Source: an uncultured Oscillospiraceae bacterium
Lineage (GTDB): Bacteria; Bacillota; Clostridia; Oscillospirales; Oscillospiraceae
Length of the DNA stretch: 44,299 nt
NCBI GenBank assembly: GCA_934589225.1
Contig: CAKTNS010000022.1
Span: 1-44,299 of the forward strand
Direction of reading: 5' to 3'
Shown: piece by piece, positions 42,191 to 44,299 of the stretch
How positions within the stretch are numbered: the first letter of the stretch is position 1
Layout of the letters: each line of letters starts with the position of its first letter
Program-made: the position numbers and the translations under genes
The notes under the pieces: generated by a model
Databases searched by the model: none
What the model saw: only the letters and a program-made list of their open reading frames with translations
What the model was told of the DNA's origin: nothing

Positions 42191-43527
42191 AAGGACAGCT
42201 GAAGGCGGTGCTGGATTACGCGGATAACCCGGACAAGACCACGCCCCAGCGGTACTTAGACAGTGACCTCTATGATACGCTGAAATACGCCGCCAATGAT
42301 GCCAAAACGGACCGCACCATGTTCGTAGGAGGAATCAATTGCTCCAAACAGAATGCCTATGCGGAAATGGTCGCCATGCAGAAGCGCTTTGGCAACCGTG
42401 GCAGCGTGGTAGCCTACCACGGCATCCAAAGTTTTCGGGAGGGGGAGGTCACGCCGGAGATGGCCTTTGAGATCGGCAAGGAAACGGCCCGCCGGATGTG
42501 GGGAGACCGGTATCAGGTGCTTGTGACAGTGCATCTGAATACCGAAAACATCCATTGCCACTTTGTCATGAACCCAGTTTCATTCAAGGATGGAAGAAAA
42601 TTCCAGAACAAAATTGGCGACCACAAGGAGCTGCGGAAAATCTCAGATGCCATCTGCCGGGAGCATGGGCTGTCTGTGCTGGAAAACAGCGACTTCTATA
42701 AGCACGAAAAGAAAGCCTACTGGCTTCACCGACAGGGCAAGAAAACTCACCGGGATATGCTGCGGGAGGATGTGGAATACTGCCTGACCTATGCCAAGAA
42801 CTGGGAACAGTTTGAAAAGCAGATGGTGTCCAGAGGCTATTCCATTGACCAGTCGCGGCTTTCCGTCAAGGCAGCAAACTGGCAGCGGCCCGTCAGACTG
42901 TCCTCGCTGGGCTATACAAAAGAGGTGCTACGGAGCCGGTTTGACGAGAATTTCTATTCCAACGACTTCCGGCAGAAGTGGAATACGCATTTACCATATA
43001 AACCGAAGAAATTCCCGTTGGAGTGGGAAATGGACCGATTGGCCTTTACCATTGAGCATAGCCACAATACGGAAGAAGTCTTTGTGGACACGGTGCTTCT
43101 GCTGCTAATCCTGGTGATGGAACTAATTCTACAAACCACAGATGTTATGCTCCTATCTCCTGACTTACGGGCGGCGGCAAAGGATTTGGAAAGCTACCGA
43201 GCGGATTACCACTTTCTGCAAGAAAACGGAATCCACACGATAGCCCAGCTGGAAACATCGATCCCGGAAATCCAATCCCAGATTGATGTACTGGAAGCGG
43301 AACGCAGTAAAGCTGACAATACCCGCCGCAGGGCAAAGACACCGGAGAAGCGGCAAGAGGCCAAAGACCGCAAAAAGGAACTTACCCAGAAAATTGTGCC
43401 GCTGCGGAAGAAGCTACGGCAGACGAAAAAGATTCTGGAGGAATCCCCACATTTATATGAACTATTGCAAGAAGAACACCGCCTGGAACAGGCGGCATAT
43501 CAAAGATTCAGAGAAAGGATGAAATGA
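42163..43527 (+). CDS. MOBP-type relaxase (MobA/VirD2-like nuclease)
   Basis: Nicks oriT and pilots the strand during transfer. The family N-terminus AVTGFWPVKGQLKAVLDYAD is encoded from 42166, and the only start-like codon before it is CTG 42163. It sits about 8 bases after AAGGAGG (42148-42154) and overlaps mobC by 28 bases. The frame would otherwise begin at GTG 42208 and lose the family N-terminus. From CTG the protein has 454 residues. Catalytic marks are the Tyr in VLDYADNP and the His triad in VTVHLNTENIHCHFVMNPVS (about 125-145). A long basic coiled coil follows from about 340. A short hydrophobic run (TVLLLLILVMELIL, about 305) is unusual. Confidence 0.87.
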   Translation: MAVTGFWPVKGQLKAVLDYADNPDKTTPQRYLDSDLYDTLKYAANDAKTDRTMFVGGINCSKQNAYAEMVAMQKRFGNRGSVVAYHGIQSFREGEVTPEMAFEIGKETARRMWGDRYQVLVTVHLNTENIHCHFVMNPVSFKDGRKFQNKIGDHKELRKISDAICREHGLSVLENSDFYKHEKKAYWLHRQGKKTHRDMLREDVEYCLTYAKNWEQFEKQMVSRGYSIDQSRLSVKAANWQRPVRLSSLGYTKEVLRSRFDENFYSNDFRQKWNTHLPYKPKKFPLEWEMDRLAFTIEHSHNTEEVFVDTVLLLLILVMELILQTTDVMLLSPDLRAAAKDLESYRADYHFLQENGIHTIAQLETSIPEIQSQIDVLEAERSKADNTRRRAKTPEKRQEAKDRKKELTQKIVPLRKKLRQTKKILEESPHLYELLQEEHRLEQAAYQRFRERMK

Positions 43528-44299
43528 GAATAGATAACAATTTATGTAAATCAATTGCGATATCCATTGAGAAATTGCACCCCTTTGAGGGCCACCCCTA
43601 TAAGGTCCTGGACAACGGGGAAATGGAAACGTTGACAGAGAGCGTTCACAATGAGGGTATCCTCTCTCCGCTGATTGTTCGCCCATTAGAAAACACAGAC
43701 GAATTTGAGGTAATCAGCGGCCACCGCAGACTACACGCAGCGCAAAGGGCAGGGCTTTCGGAGATTCCTGCCCTTGTCTACGAAATCAGCCGGGAGGAAG
43801 CGGCTATTATGCTTGTGGATAGCAATCTCCACCGGGAGCATATTCTGCCCAGTGAAAAGGCATTTGCCTACAAGATGAAAATGGAGGCAATGAGTCGCCA
43901 AGGGCAACGCACAGATATAACTTCCAACCAAGTTGGGCGGAAGTTGGAAACAGCGGAAATAATTGGGAATACAAGCGGAGAAAGCAAGAATCAGGTACGG
44001 CGATATATCCGCTTGACCTGTCTGCTACCAGAATTGCTACAGCTTGTCGATGACGGCAAAATCGCTCTCACCCCCGCCGTGGAGTTGAGCTACCTCCCAG
44101 AAAAAGCCCAGACCTGCCTCCTGGAAGAAATGCGTCGCAACGACTGCACTCCATCCCTTTCTCAGGCTATTCGCCTGAAAAAGGAATACCAGGCAAAGAC
44201 TCTGACCGTGCCAAAACTGCGTTCCATTATGGGCGAGGAAAAGGCAAATCAGAAAGATCGATTGAAAATCCCCATGGAACGTATCCGCAAATTCTTCCC
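43524..44299 (+). CDS. ParB-like partition/nucleoid protein, 3' end outside window
   Basis: At least 258 residues are present and the gene runs off the right edge. The ParB N-terminal (ParB/Srx) domain covers about 10-110: ISIEKLHPFEGHPYKVLD, GILSPLIVRPLENT, the box II motif ISGHRRLHAAQRAGL, then LVDSNLHREHILPSEKAFAY. A helix-turn-helix region follows (NTSGESKNQVRRYIRLTCLL). ATG 43524 overlaps the relaxase stop (ATGA), with AAAGG at 43514-43518. No ParA is adjacent, which is common for ParB-like proteins in conjugative elements. They may bind oriT-proximal DNA or cut DNA. Confidence 0.86.
   Translation, partial: MRIDNNLCKSIAISIEKLHPFEGHPYKVLDNGEMETLTESVHNEGILSPLIVRPLENTDEFEVISGHRRLHAAQRAGLSEIPALVYEISREEAAIMLVDSNLHREHILPSEKAFAYKMKMEAMSRQGQRTDITSNQVGRKLETAEIIGNTSGESKNQVRRYIRLTCLLPELLQLVDDGKIALTPAVELSYLPEKAQTCLLEEMRRNDCTPSLSQAIRLKKEYQAKTLTVPKLRSIMGEEKANQKDRLKIPMERIRKFF

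Overview
The window looks like chromosomal DNA of an anaerobic Firmicute, most likely a gut Oscillospiraceae-type clostridium. The grounds are GC-rich coding sequence, AAGGAGG ribosome binding sites, frequent GTG/TTG starts, minD next to mgsA, REP-like intergenic palindromes, and mobile-element proteins of the TnpV/TnpW/MobV kind. The taxonomic call is inference.

Layout. (1) 1-550: intergenic repeats. (2) 551-6807: core genes pta (minus), minD-mgsA, a histidyl-tRNA synthetase, then a Kef-type antiporter and an MgtC-family protein. (3) 6810-12544, minus: four glycosyltransferases in one operon, preceded by a MATE exporter with a palindromic operator over its promoter. (4) 12747-16446: tRNA-Tyr followed by a small degraded mobile island. 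It carries a serine-recombinase N-terminus joined to a MobV relaxase fragment, a TnpW-like protein, and a DpnI-type methyl-directed endonuclease fused in frame to a PRiA4_ORF3-type C-terminus. (5) 16522-38283: a carboxylate-uptake and catabolism island. It holds a TAXI-TRAP transporter with an M24 peptidase-like protein, an aconitase-family hydratase with a MalY/PatB PLP enzyme, two MmgE/PrpD proteins around a LeuC/LeuD-like dehydratase pair, a TctCBA transporter, an enolase-superfamily acid-sugar dehydratase, and four LysR regulators. (6) 38530-44299 (cut by the window edge): the start of a plasmid-like integrative element. It has an orphan promoter with a hairpin RNA, TnpV, an array of about 85-bp repeats, a ParM-ParR partition pair, an oriT-like hairpin cluster, MobC, a MOBP-type relaxase and a ParB-like protein.

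How the parts may work together. In the catabolic island each transporter is divergent from its own LysR gene, and each catabolic block has its own promoter and terminator. This suggests import of one or a few di- or tricarboxylates, followed by dehydration and hydration (PrpD, LeuCD-like, aconitase-like, enolase superfamily). The substrate cannot be read from the sequence. In the right-hand element, ParM-ParR with the repeat array upstream looks like a complete type II partition system, with the array as candidate centromere.

Points most worth a second look: the repeat array with ParMR, the two in-frame chimeras bounding one AT-rich block, the mgsA homologue without its catalytic Asp and His, the CTG-initiated relaxase, and the catabolic island.
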